Source of the DNA: Pseudarthrobacter enclensis
GTDB taxonomy: Bacteria > Actinomycetota > Actinomycetes > Actinomycetales > Micrococcaceae
Assembly (NCBI RefSeq): GCF_030811655.1
Contig: NZ_JAUSRE010000006.1
Span: 62,001-126,000, forward strand
Length of the DNA stretch: 64,000 nt
Direction: 5' to 3'
In this document: piece after piece, positions 25,536-35,521 of the stretch
Layout: each line of letters starts with the position of its first letter
Position numbering within the stretch: position 1 is the stretch's first letter
The notes under the pieces: model-generated
What the model saw: only the letters and a program-made list of their open reading frames with translations
Told to the model about the DNA's origin: nothing
Database searches by the model: none
Translations under genes and position numbers: made by a program

Positions 25536-26522
25536 GTGAGCACGGTGCCGGCCAGTGATGGACGACGGCGGGCGGCAGCCCTCGCGCTCGCTGGCGCCCT
25601 GGTGGTGGTCGCCGTTGCCCTCGCCCTGCTGCTTCCGGGACGGACTGCCGGTCCGCCGTCGGGCGCGCCGTCTCCATCCGCCGTTTCACCCTCAGCACGG
25701 GGCGGCCAGACCACCACTCCCAGCCCCGGTGCTTCCGTGCCGGTGCAGGTTACGGACACTCCCGAAGCAGGGGAAACCCCCGTCCAGCCCCCGGTTACGG
25801 TGCCGCCCCTTACGGAACCGGAGCCCACAGATATTCCGCCCCAGCCGCCGGCGCCGGGCACTCCCCCGCAACCGGCACCGTTTCCGGAATCCCTCCGCGG
25901 CCAGGACCTGACCGCCATTCCGGCGGCCGGCCGCGTGGTTGCACTGACCTTTGATGCCGGCGCGAATGCGGCAGGACTGCCAAAAATCCTCTCCACCCTC
26001 TCCGCCAAAGGCGTCACGGGAACTTTCTTCCTGACGGGCAACTGGGTCGCCAACAACCAGGCGGCCGTAGCACAGATCGCCGCAGCGGGGCACCGCGTGG
26101 CCAACCACTCCATGACCCACCCCGGATTCACAGGCTTGAGCAACGACCAGATCGCCCAACAGGTGCGCGGTGCGGAGCAGGCCATCCTTGCGGCCGGCGC
26201 CGATCCCAGGCCGCTGTTCCGCTTCCCGTTCGGTGAGCGGGATGCCCGGACCATCGCCGCAGTGAACAGCCTTGGCTACGTGGCTGTCCGGTGGACCGTG
26301 GACACACTCGGCTGGAAAGGCACCAGTGGAGGGATCAGCGCCCAGGTAGTAGCCGACCGCGTCCGCGCGGGGTTACAGCCGGGGGAAATTGTCCTCATGC
26401 ACATCGGTTCCAACCCGGATGACGGGACCACCCTTGACGCGGATGCCCTCCCCCAGGTGATCGACAACATCCGGACTGCGGGATATGGATTCACTACCCT
26501 CGATGCCCTGCTGGCGCGGTGA
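25536..26522 (+). CDS. Polysaccharide deacetylase (NodB domain)
   Basis: A 328-residue exported or membrane-anchored enzyme. The N-terminal signal-anchor AAALALAGALVVVAVALALLL is followed by a Pro/Thr/Ser-rich spacer of about 80 residues and a NodB domain (about 130-325). Motif 1 is TFDAGANAAG: the catalytic Asp is kept, but the second Asp of TFDDG is Ala, as in some PdaA-like deacetylases. Motif 2, NHSMTHP, has the two metal His; motif 3 is RFPFGERD and motif 5 is LMHIG. Probably removes acetyl groups from peptidoglycan or another glycan. GTG start 25536. It lies between a Usp and a P-type ATPase gene, so it likely belongs to that operon. Confidence 0.88.
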   Translation: MSTVPASDGRRRAAALALAGALVVVAVALALLLPGRTAGPPSGAPSPSAVSPSARGGQTTTPSPGASVPVQVTDTPEAGETPVQPPVTVPPLTEPEPTDIPPQPPAPGTPPQPAPFPESLRGQDLTAIPAAGRVVALTFDAGANAAGLPKILSTLSAKGVTGTFFLTGNWVANNQAAVAQIAAAGHRVANHSMTHPGFTGLSNDQIAQQVRGAEQAILAAGADPRPLFRFPFGERDARTIAAVNSLGYVAVRWTVDTLGWKGTSGGISAQVVADRVRAGLQPGEIVLMHIGSNPDDGTTLDADALPQVIDNIRTAGYGFTTLDALLAR

Positions 26523-26529
26523 GCCAACC

Positions 26530-29307
26530 GTGGCGAAAACCAGGCCCACACGGAACCGCCAGGCGAAAACCAGGCGGGCGGACAATGCCGGTGACACCGC
26601 GCACCACGGGTTGCCAATCCACGAAGTAGTGCTCCTGCTTGGAACCGACGCTGCCCGGGGCCTTGGCCCGGACGAAGTGGCGCGGAGAAGGCCCCAGTTC
26701 GGCGCCAACGAGCTCCCCCGCGCGCACGGACCCGGCATTGCCCGCAAGCTGGGGCGCCAGTTCAACAACCCCCTGGTGTATGTCCTGCTGGCCGCCGGAA
26801 TGGTTACCGTTTTCCTGGGCGAGTTCCTGGACTCCGCCGTCATCCTGGCAGTGGTCCTGGTCAACACACTGATCGGTTTCATCCAGGAGGTACGGGCGGA
26901 AGCTGCGCTGGATGCCCTCCATTCACTGGTCCGCACGCGGGCCGCGGTCATGCGCGGCGGTGAGCGGAAGCAGGTTCCCTCCGAAGACCTGGTCCCCGGC
27001 GACCTCGTCCTGCTTGGGGCCGGCGACAAGGTCCCCGCCGACCTCCGCCTGGTTCGCCTGTCCGCGCTCCGGGTGGACGAATCGGCGCTGACCGGAGAGT
27101 CGGACCCCGTGTCCAAGGACGAAGTAGTGCTGCCCCGGCTCACAGCCGTGGCCGACCGCAGGAACATGCTCTACAGCGGAACCCTGGTAACAGCCGGCAG
27201 CGGTGCAGGCATCGTCGTGGCCATCGGCGGGGAAACCGAACTTGGCGAAATCCACCGGCTCATGGGCACCGTGCAGCCTGCGGCCACGCCACTGACCCTG
27301 AAACTCGCGCGGTTCAGTAGCACGCTCACCGTGGCCATCCTGGCCCTCGCTGCCGTGGCCTTCCTTGCCGGCGTGGCACGCGGCGAACAGCCGGGACAAA
27401 TGTTCACGGCCGCCGTCGCCCTGGCAGTTGGAGCCATCCCCGAAGGACTGCCCGCCGCGGTGACGGTGACGCTTGCAATCGGCGTCCGACGCATGGCGCG
27501 GCGCCGGGCCGTGGTGCGCCGCCTTCCGGTAGTGGAAACACTGGGCAGCACCACAGTGATCTGCTCGGACAAGACGGGCACTTTCACCGAGAACCAAATG
27601 ACAGTCCGTTCGGTGTGGACCCCCTCCGGAACATACGACGTAACAGGATCCGGGTACGGGCCGGAAGGACACATCCGGCCCGCAGCAGGCGGCGAACGGC
27701 AAGCGGACACCGCCACCCCGACCCGCGAAATCGAGGACGAGGCCCTCCGCGTGTGCCTGCTTGGCGGCGCGGCCTGCAACGACTCAGCCGTCCGCCGGGA
27801 GGGATCCTCCTGGCAGGTGCGGGGCGACCCTACGGAAGCTGCAATGCTGGTGGCTGCGGGGAAGGGCGGCATCATCGTGTCGGATTTCCTGGCCGCCAAC
27901 CCACGCGGAGCAGAACTGCCGTTTACCTCGGAGCGGCAGTTCATGGCAACCCTGCATGCTTCGACGCATCCGTCCGGCGGCGGCACTGTGTTCGCCAAAG
28001 GGGCCGTGGAACGGGTCCTGGATCTTTGTCGCGGTGAAATGGGCGCGGACGGTGACACGAGGCCACTCCGCAGGCATGTTGTGCTCAATGCCGCACACGC
28101 TTTTGCGGACAGCGGGCTGCGGGTCCTTGCCACTGCCACCATGTCCCTTCCCGTGGCGGGCGGCTCCCTCGCCGCCGCGGAGTTGCGGGGCCGGATGACC
28201 TTTACGGGACTTCAGGCCATGCAGGACCCGCCCAGGCAAGCGGCCGCAGCCTCCGTTCAGGCGTGCCAACAGGCCGGGGTTGCCGTCAAAATGATCACGG
28301 GAGACCATGTGCGGACCGCTGTGACCGTGGCTGCAGCGGTGGGGCTGGCCGCTGACAGCGCCGCCGGGACGGCCCTCACCGGCGAGGAGTTGGACGCCAT
28401 CCCGGCCGGCGAGTTCCCGGATGCGGTGGAGCGGGCCACGGTTTTTGCCCGTGTTTCACCGGAGCAGAAGCTGCGCCTCATCAGGGCCCTGCAGGCCCGT
28501 GGGCACGTGGCCGCCATGACCGGGGACGGTGTGAACGATGCGCCGGCCCTTCGGCAGGCGAACGTAGGCATTTCCATGGGACGCACCGGGACTGAGGTGG
28601 CCAAGGAGGCCTCGGACATTGTCCTGACCGATGATGACTTTGCCACCATCGAGGCAGCCGTCGAGGAAGGCCGCAATGTCTTTGACAACCTGACCAAGTT
28701 CATCGTTTGGACGCTGCCCACCAATATGGCGGAGGGACTGGTGATCCTCGTTGCCATCGTGCTGGGTGCCGCGCTGCCCATCCTGCCCACCCAGATCCTC
28801 TGGATCAACATGACCACAGCGGTGGCGCTCGGCCTGATGCTGGCCTTCGAACCAAAGGAACCCGGCCTGATGTCGCGGCCACCGCGGGCACCGGGCCGCC
28901 CCCTCCTGACCTGGGCCCTCACCGTCCGGATCCTGCTCGTATCGGCCCTCCTGGTCGCCGGCACCTGGTGGCTCTTCGACCACGAACTCAACAATGGAGC
29001 AACAGTGGCAGAGGCGCGCACCTCGTCCGTGAACCTCTTCGTAGCCGTGGAAGTCTTCTACCTCTTCAGCTGCCGGTCGCTGGTCCGGCCCGCATGGCGG
29101 ACAGGACCCTTCGGCAACCGCTGGCTCCTGGCAGGGGTGTTGGTGCAGGGGGCCGGGCAACTGGCCCTTACCTATACACCCCTGATGAACGATCTCTTCC
29201 ATACAGCCCCCATCGGTCCAGACGCATGGCTGCGGATTTTTGGACTGGCACTGGCCGCGTCGCTGGTTGTTGGTGTGGACAAGCGTTTGCGGCGGCAGGG
29301 CTTCTGA
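26530..29307 (+). CDS. P-type cation-transporting ATPase, CtpF-like (P2 type)
   Basis: A 925-residue P-type ATPase. N-terminal cation-ATPase domain, actuator loop with LTGESDPV, M4 motif AIPEGLPAAVTVTLAIG, phosphorylation site SDKTGTFT (Asp347), nucleotide domain with FAKGAVERVL, hinge MTGDGVNDAPAL, and about ten membrane helices. The PEGLP motif and length resemble Mycobacterium CtpF, itself a DosR-regulon Ca2+-type pump, so Ca2+ or a related ion is likely. GTG at 26530 lies 7 bases after the deacetylase stop without a clear ribosome site, which suggests translational coupling. Confidence 0.92.
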   Translation: MAKTRPTRNRQAKTRRADNAGDTAHHGLPIHEVVLLLGTDAARGLGPDEVARRRPQFGANELPRAHGPGIARKLGRQFNNPLVYVLLAAGMVTVFLGEFLDSAVILAVVLVNTLIGFIQEVRAEAALDALHSLVRTRAAVMRGGERKQVPSEDLVPGDLVLLGAGDKVPADLRLVRLSALRVDESALTGESDPVSKDEVVLPRLTAVADRRNMLYSGTLVTAGSGAGIVVAIGGETELGEIHRLMGTVQPAATPLTLKLARFSSTLTVAILALAAVAFLAGVARGEQPGQMFTAAVALAVGAIPEGLPAAVTVTLAIGVRRMARRRAVVRRLPVVETLGSTTVICSDKTGTFTENQMTVRSVWTPSGTYDVTGSGYGPEGHIRPAAGGERQADTATPTREIEDEALRVCLLGGAACNDSAVRREGSSWQVRGDPTEAAMLVAAGKGGIIVSDFLAANPRGAELPFTSERQFMATLHASTHPSGGGTVFAKGAVERVLDLCRGEMGADGDTRPLRRHVVLNAAHAFADSGLRVLATATMSLPVAGGSLAAAELRGRMTFTGLQAMQDPPRQAAAASVQACQQAGVAVKMITGDHVRTAVTVAAAVGLAADSAAGTALTGEELDAIPAGEFPDAVERATVFARVSPEQKLRLIRALQARGHVAAMTGDGVNDAPALRQANVGISMGRTGTEVAKEASDIVLTDDDFATIEAAVEEGRNVFDNLTKFIVWTLPTNMAEGLVILVAIVLGAALPILPTQILWINMTTAVALGLMLAFEPKEPGLMSRPPRAPGRPLLTWALTVRILLVSALLVAGTWWLFDHELNNGATVAEARTSSVNLFVAVEVFYLFSCRSLVRPAWRTGPFGNRWLLAGVLVQGAGQLALTYTPLMNDLFHTAPIGPDAWLRIFGLALAASLVVGVDKRLRRQGF

Positions 29308-29362
29308 GGACCGCGGGCCGCAGCGGCCGCACATTCCGGGTATCCCCGCGGGCCCGGAATCC

Positions 29363-29376
29363 GGGACCAATGACTC
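29363..29376 (+). promoter_or_regulatory. DosR-like box 3 (GGGACCAATGACTC)
   Basis: 83 bases upstream of the SHOCT-protein gene at 29460. The left half is canonical and the right half degenerate (compare box 8, GGGACCTTTGACTC). Confidence 0.6.
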
Positions 29377-29459
29377 TCGCGGCGGCACTCGCCGCATCCA
29401 ATACTGAAAGGGAAAGCAGACGGCTGGCGTCCGCCTTCATTGGACCGGAGGTCGCAAAA

Positions 29460-29714
29460 GTGTACGGCTGGAATGACGGCATGGGCCTGTGGGGCTATGT
29501 CCTGATGAGCATCAGCATGGTGTTGGTCTGGGGCGCGATCATCACCGGTATCGTGCTGCTGGCCCGTTCCCTGCGTGCGCCTTCCCCGCACCCCGCGCCC
29601 CCGCCGCCGCGGGTGGCAGAGGACGTGCTGGCTGAGCGTTTCGCCCGCGGCGAGATCGACACCGCCGAATACCAGAACAGGCTGGCCGTCCTGCGCGGCC
29701 ACCCGGGCACCTGA
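29460..29714 (+). CDS. Small membrane protein with SHOCT domain
   Basis: An 84-residue protein with one membrane helix (YVLMSISMVLVWGAIITGIVLLA), a Pro-rich linker and a C-terminal SHOCT helix pair, DVLAERFARGEIDTAEYQNR. The GTG at 29460 is supported by GGAGG 8 bases upstream. Function unknown; SHOCT is an oligomerisation module. First gene of a three-gene unit with DUF3040 and hemerythrin. Confidence 0.82.
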   Translation: MYGWNDGMGLWGYVLMSISMVLVWGAIITGIVLLARSLRAPSPHPAPPPPRVAEDVLAERFARGEIDTAEYQNRLAVLRGHPGT

Positions 29715-29754
29715 CGCCGTGGCTCCCGCAGGCAACGGACAATGGGGTGCAGCT

Positions 29755-30072
29755 GTGCCACTCTCTGAATTCGAGAAACGCGAACTCGAACTGATCGGCC
29801 ACGGCCTGGAGGACGAAGACCCCAGGCTCGCCTCCCTCCTGAGCCGCGACGCCTTCAGGATTTCGCTCCGGAGCCGGGTCAGGCGCGGACTCGTACTCTT
29901 CGCCACGGGCGTCTGTGTCCTGCTCCTTGGCCTGGCAGCCCGGGCGCCTTACCTGGGCATCGCCGGGTTCGCGGTCATGAACGGAGGAGGCTACTGGGCG
30001 GTCAAGGACCTCCGCTGGTCCCTGCGGCACATGAACCGGCACGCCACCCAACTGGAAGGCAACACCGAATGA
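29755..30072 (+). CDS. DUF3040 domain-containing membrane protein
   Basis: A 105-residue protein starting PLSEFEKRELELIGHGLEDEDP, the hallmark of actinobacterial DUF3040, followed by two membrane helices (LVLFATGVCVLLLGLAA and YLGIAGFAVMNGGGYWAV). Function unknown. The GTG at 29755 follows a GGGG stretch. Its stop overlaps the hemerythrin start by 4 bases (ATGA). Confidence 0.85.
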   Translation: MPLSEFEKRELELIGHGLEDEDPRLASLLSRDAFRISLRSRVRRGLVLFATGVCVLLLGLAARAPYLGIAGFAVMNGGGYWAVKDLRWSLRHMNRHATQLEGNTE

Positions 30073-30599
30073 ACGCGCCAGGCGGGGCCGGCAAGGACGC
30101 CGGAGCCGAGTTGCAGGCGCTGCAGGCGGTTGAAACCCACCATGCCGACATGCTGCGGCAACTGAACGTGCTGGTGGGACTGTTGACAGAGGCCGTGGAG
30201 GCGCAGGACGCCGGCAGCGAGGAAAAGACGCACGCTGCCCTGCTCGATTGGTGTGACACCCACCTTGTGCCGCACGCCCTTGCCGAGGAAGGTTCCCTCT
30301 ACAGCGGTCCGCACGCCATGCCCGGGGCAAAACTGCTGGTGGACGGCATGCTGGCGGAGCACCGGGTGATCGTCGACCTCGTGGAGGAGCTCAGGACGGC
30401 CGGCGGTGTCCCCGCCGCCGTTGCCGCGGGGGCCATCCAGCGCATCTTTGCACTGCACCTGGACAAGGAGAACCGCCTGCTGATGCCGTTCGTCGTCGAA
30501 TCCAAGGATTTGTCCCTCGCCCAGGCTGTGGAAGGGCTCCACGAACTCGTGGGGGAAGGCGCGTCCGGCCACCATGGGCAGGACCGCGAAGGGCGCTAG
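30069..30599 (+). CDS. Hemerythrin domain-containing protein
   Basis: A 176-residue helical-bundle protein with metal-ligand motifs HHADML, HLVPHALAEEGSLY, AEHRVIVDLVEEL and LHLDKENRLLMP, consistent with a di-iron hemerythrin site. Predicted to bind O2, NO or iron, or act in redox or iron stress. The ATGA overlap couples it to DUF3040. Its presence next to a heme-sensor two-component system supports an oxygen/NO theme. Confidence 0.9.
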   Translation: MNAPGGAGKDAGAELQALQAVETHHADMLRQLNVLVGLLTEAVEAQDAGSEEKTHAALLDWCDTHLVPHALAEEGSLYSGPHAMPGAKLLVDGMLAEHRVIVDLVEELRTAGGVPAAVAAGAIQRIFALHLDKENRLLMPFVVESKDLSLAQAVEGLHELVGEGASGHHGQDREGR

Positions 30600-30696
30600 A
30601 AGGCAACGGCAGCAGTACGGCGCCGGGCGACCGGGTTGGCGGGGCCCGTTGCTGATGACGGGGTCTCGTTCCTGGAGACTTGCCGGGGTTGATGGA

Positions 30697-31176
30697 TCAG
30701 GGTGCGACCGCTGCGCCCACCTGGGCGCCCTGGTCCGGGGCTTCGTCGTCCGCCTCGGGTGCATGCACCACCAGCACCGGACAATGCGCGCGGCTGACGC
30801 ATGCTGAACTCACCGAACCGGGGACGAAACTCCCGTGGCCCCTCCTGCCCACGATGAGCAGGGACGCGTTGCGGCTGGCGTCAATCAGTACGGGACCGGG
30901 TTTCCCCCTGACCAGCCGGGGATGAACAAAGGACGGTAGTTCCCCAAAGGCGTCCGCCAGCGCCTGCTGGAGCACCTGCTCTGCCGCATACTTGAAACCC
31001 TCGATTCCCACGGCCAGGTACACCCCGTAACCTGCCGGGACGTCCCAGCAGGCCCAGGCTTCAACTGTCGCGGAGAGTGGCTCCGCCATCACCCGGGCAA
31101 CCCGGAGCGCGGAGATGGAGGAATCAGACCCGTCCACACCGACGATGATCCTGGGGTGCCGTTTGGGGGCGTTCAT
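30697..31176 (-). CDS. Universal stress protein with shortened ATP loop
   Basis: A 159-residue UspA protein (RIIVGVDGSDSSISALRVAR). It is closely related to the stress protein at 25029, but its nucleotide loop reads GRRG-HGSFVP-GS: only six residues lie between the second Gly and GS instead of nine. ATP binding may therefore be lost. The ATG at 31176 follows GGAG at 6 bases; a longer start at 31275 would place box 4 inside the gene. Divergent from devR. Confidence 0.88.
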   Translation of the reverse strand: MNAPKRHPRIIVGVDGSDSSISALRVARVMAEPLSATVEAWACWDVPAGYGVYLAVGIEGFKYAAEQVLQQALADAFGELPSFVHPRLVRGKPGPVLIDASRNASLLIVGRRGHGSFVPGSVSSACVSRAHCPVLVVHAPEADDEAPDQGAQVGAAVAP

Positions 31177-31261
31177 GCCGGGCTCCAATCTCTGCATCGT
31201 CGCTGCGTTCCCACATGCGGCCGTCGGACCCACCTTGGACCAGAACCTCTTTCCGCGCATA

Positions 31262-31275
31262 GGGCCGAAGGTCAT
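31262..31275 (-). promoter_or_regulatory. DosR-like box 4 (ATGACCTTCGGCCC on minus strand)
   Basis: 85 bases upstream of the universal stress protein gene at 31176, in the region shared with devR. It differs from box 2 only at its first position. Confidence 0.7.
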
Positions 31276-31337
31276 CCCGGATCAAGGCAATTGCGAAGCG
31301 GACAACCAGCGCGCGTCCCCCTCGGCGCGCCGGCACG

Positions 31338-31351
31338 CGGACTTTGGTCCC
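31338..31351 (+). promoter_or_regulatory. DosR-like box 5 (CGGACTTTGGTCCC)
   Basis: Nearly symmetric element 102 bases upstream of devR, in the devR/usp divergent region. It suggests autoregulation of devR. A weaker relative, GGGTCCTTTTAATCC, follows near 31418. Confidence 0.7.
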
Positions 31352-31453
31352 TTCCCGCGCACGCCTCCCCGGGGAACAATGGGGGCAGGCCCTCCCGGGC
31401 TGGCCCCGCACCATGCGGGGTCCTTTTAATCCTGAAGACAGTGGGAGCGTTCG

Positions 31454-32134
31454 GTGCACAAGCATGAAGCAGGGACTGGAGAACCAACAGGATCTTCGGG
31501 ACCGGTCCGCGTATTCATCCTCGACGACCATGAGCTGGTCCGCCAAGGGTTGAAGGACCTGCTGGAAGGCGAAGGTTTCCTTGTGGTGGGCGAAAGCGGG
31601 TCCGCTGCCGAAGCCACCAGGCGCATCCCGGCCCTGCACCCCGACATCGCCATCCTCGACGGGCGGCTTCCTGACGGCACGGGTATTGAGGTGTGCCGGG
31701 ACGTACGCTCCCTCGATCCCCGCCTTCGCTGCCTGATCCTCACGAGCTACGACGACGAGCAGGCACTCCGCGGCGCAGTGCTTGCCGGTGCCTCCGGATA
31801 CATCCTGAAACAAATCAGGAGCGATGACCTCCTGGCCGGGATCCGAAGGGCGGCCGCAGGCGAATCCCTGTTCGACCCCGGGGTCGAACAGCAGATCATC
31901 ACCGGACTCTCCACGGCCCCAACGGACCCCCGGCTGGAAGGGCTGAGCGCGCAGGAGAAGAAGGTCCTGACCCTGATCGGCCAGGGGCTGACCAACCGCC
32001 AGATCGGCGATGAACTGTTCCTCGCCGAAAAAACGGTGAAGAACTACGTTTCATCCATCCTGGCCAAACTGGGCTTCGAGCGGCGGACCCAGGCCGCCGT
32101 CTATGTCACCAAGAGTTCAACGGATACTGCCTGA
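31454..32134 (+). CDS. devR: DevR/DosR-like response regulator (NarL family)
   Basis: A 226-residue two-component regulator. The receiver domain (about 17-135) has FILDDHELVRQGLKDLL, phosphoacceptor Asp69 (AILDGRLPDGTG) and LILTSYDDEQA. The C-terminal LuxR-type HTH (about 160-222) reads LTNRQIGDELFLAEKTVKNY and LAKLGFERRTQAAV, almost the DosR sequence. Residues matching DosR base contacts K179, K182 and N183 are K193, K196 and N197. The GTG at 31454 has GGGAG 6 bases upstream. The sensor kinase gene is convergent, not co-transcribed as in mycobacteria. Predicted to activate the island through the repeated 14-bp boxes, one of which is in its own promoter region. Confidence 0.93.
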   Translation: MHKHEAGTGEPTGSSGPVRVFILDDHELVRQGLKDLLEGEGFLVVGESGSAAEATRRIPALHPDIAILDGRLPDGTGIEVCRDVRSLDPRLRCLILTSYDDEQALRGAVLAGASGYILKQIRSDDLLAGIRRAAAGESLFDPGVEQQIITGLSTAPTDPRLEGLSAQEKKVLTLIGQGLTNRQIGDELFLAEKTVKNYVSSILAKLGFERRTQAAVYVTKSSTDTA

Positions 32135-32169
32135 CCACCCGGGAAACCGCAGGGAGCCCGGCCGGGAAT

Positions 32170-34089
<1,920 letters not shown>

Positions 34090-34102
34090 CTAGGCTACGG
34101 CC

Positions 34103-34561
34103 ATGAACAGTGCAGCGGCAGAACCGGAAATCAAGGAACTCGGGGTCCACGATTGCTGGCGGTACCTTCGGTCAACGTCCCTTTGCAGGATCGCGTTCAG
34201 CGACGGGGAATCCGTTGAGAACTATCCGGTGAATTTCGTCGCTACCAACGGCACACTGCTGATCCGGACCGGTGAAGGAACCAAGCTCGCCGCCCTTTCC
34301 GAGCGGAAGACGGTGGCCGTAGAGGCAGACGGAATGAACCAGTACGGGACCATTGCCTGGAGCGTCATCCTTAAGGGGCATGCCGTAGTTGTCACCGATG
34401 CCGAGGAAACCCAGGACGCCATGGACGCGGGCTTGTCCCCGTGGCAGCCCGGCCAGAAGAACGTCCTGATCAGGATCACGCCCGGGGAGATCAGTGGCCG
34501 CCGCTTCGTCATCGCCGCGCCAACCCACTGGTGGCCACCGCGGGAGCCCTCCGCCGACTAA
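34103..34561 (+). CDS. Pyridoxamine 5'-phosphate oxidase (PPOX) family protein
   Basis: A 152-residue split-barrel protein with N-terminal LGVHDCWRYLRSTSLCRIAFSD, core NYPVNFVATNGTLLIRTGEGTKL and VAVEADGMNQYGTIAWSVILKG, as in FMN- or F420-binding PPOX-fold proteins. A similar family member (Rv3129) belongs to the mycobacterial DosR regulon. Cofactor and substrate unknown. ATG 34103. Followed by Usp and P-type ATPase genes with gaps of 69 and 24 bases, probably one operon. Confidence 0.85.
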   Translation: MNSAAAEPEIKELGVHDCWRYLRSTSLCRIAFSDGESVENYPVNFVATNGTLLIRTGEGTKLAALSERKTVAVEADGMNQYGTIAWSVILKGHAVVVTDAEETQDAMDAGLSPWQPGQKNVLIRITPGEISGRRFVIAAPTHWWPPREPSAD

Positions 34562-34630
34562 GCGGGGGCCGGGCAGGCCGACCGCGCCAGAACCGAAACC
34601 TTCACCCCCAGCCACAAAGGATGGTCCCCC

Positions 34631-35497
34631 ATGGCACCTGCCAAGCCAATCGCCGTCGGCATTTCCGACACGCCGGCGTCCCATGCCGCCCTGCTGTGGG
34701 CGGCAGCCCGGGCCAACAGGCTCAAGCTTCCCCTCGCCGTCGTCAACGTTGTGGACGATCGCTGGATGGCAGCGGAGGTGCTTCCCTACCTTGAAGTGCT
34801 GCGCGAATCGGGCCTGGGCCTGCTGAAGGAGGCCGGCGAAAAGGCCACGGCCGCGGAACCCGGACTGCAGGTCACCCTCCAACTGCTCGAAGGAGGCATT
34901 GGGGCAGCCCTGGGCGACTATTCCAAAAATGCTTCGATGCTTGTCCTGGGCACCAGCGGCCGCTCGCGCGGCGCCTTGACGGACCGGGCACTTCAGGCGG
35001 CCGCCACGGCTGAGTGCCCGGTAGCCGTCATCGGAGAGGGCCAGGAGCACGGCCGCGGCATCGTGGTAGGCGTGGATGGATCACGGGAAGCTACTCAGGC
35101 AGTGGCTTTTGCGGCTGCCGAAGCTGACGCGCTTGGAGAGGAACTGACAGTCCTTTACGCCTTCACCGGCCCCAACCGCTGGATCGCGGCCGGCCTGCCG
35201 CAGAGCAGTTTTGCCACCCACGTGGTGGAGGAGGAACGGATCGTACTGTCCGAAACGGAGGCGGGCCTTCGGCAGGACTATCCCGATCTTGTGGTTCACG
35301 CCGTGATGGAGACGGTCCTGGAGCCGGCGGATGCCCTGCTCCGTGCTGCCGCGGACGCGCGGCTGCTTGTCCTGGGCAGCCGTGGCAAGGGTGGCTTCGA
35401 AAGGTTCTTCCTTGGCTCCACGGCTCACGCGGTCCTGACGCAGCCGCCCTGCCCCACGGTGATCACCCGCCTGAACAAACAGCAGCACAGCGACTGA
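34631..35497 (+). CDS. Universal stress protein, tandem domains
   Basis: A 288-residue two-domain Usp, paralogous to the one at 22360. The N-terminal domain (PIAVGISDTPASHAALLWAAA) has a degenerate loop (LGTSGRSRG); the C-terminal domain (IVVGVDGSREATQAVAFAAA) has an intact GSRG-x9-GST motif. Both proteins share the order and the linker of about 10 residues, so the pair arose by duplication. ATG 34631. No box in its own 69-base upstream gap; it is probably read from the PPOX promoter. Confidence 0.92.
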   Translation: MAPAKPIAVGISDTPASHAALLWAAARANRLKLPLAVVNVVDDRWMAAEVLPYLEVLRESGLGLLKEAGEKATAAEPGLQVTLQLLEGGIGAALGDYSKNASMLVLGTSGRSRGALTDRALQAAATAECPVAVIGEGQEHGRGIVVGVDGSREATQAVAFAAAEADALGEELTVLYAFTGPNRWIAAGLPQSSFATHVVEEERIVLSETEAGLRQDYPDLVVHAVMETVLEPADALLRAAADARLLVLGSRGKGGFERFFLGSTAHAVLTQPPCPTVITRLNKQQHSD

Positions 35498-35521
35498 CGG
35501 GGCCAACAGCCAGACCGCGCC

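Noticed and set aside
29741..29760. Box-like sequence before the DUF3040 gene
   Set aside because: Only GGGGTG is present, better explained as a ribosome binding site.
34562..34630. Separate DosR-like box for the Usp gene at 34631
   Set aside because: No convincing half-site pair; the gene is likely read from the PPOX promoter.
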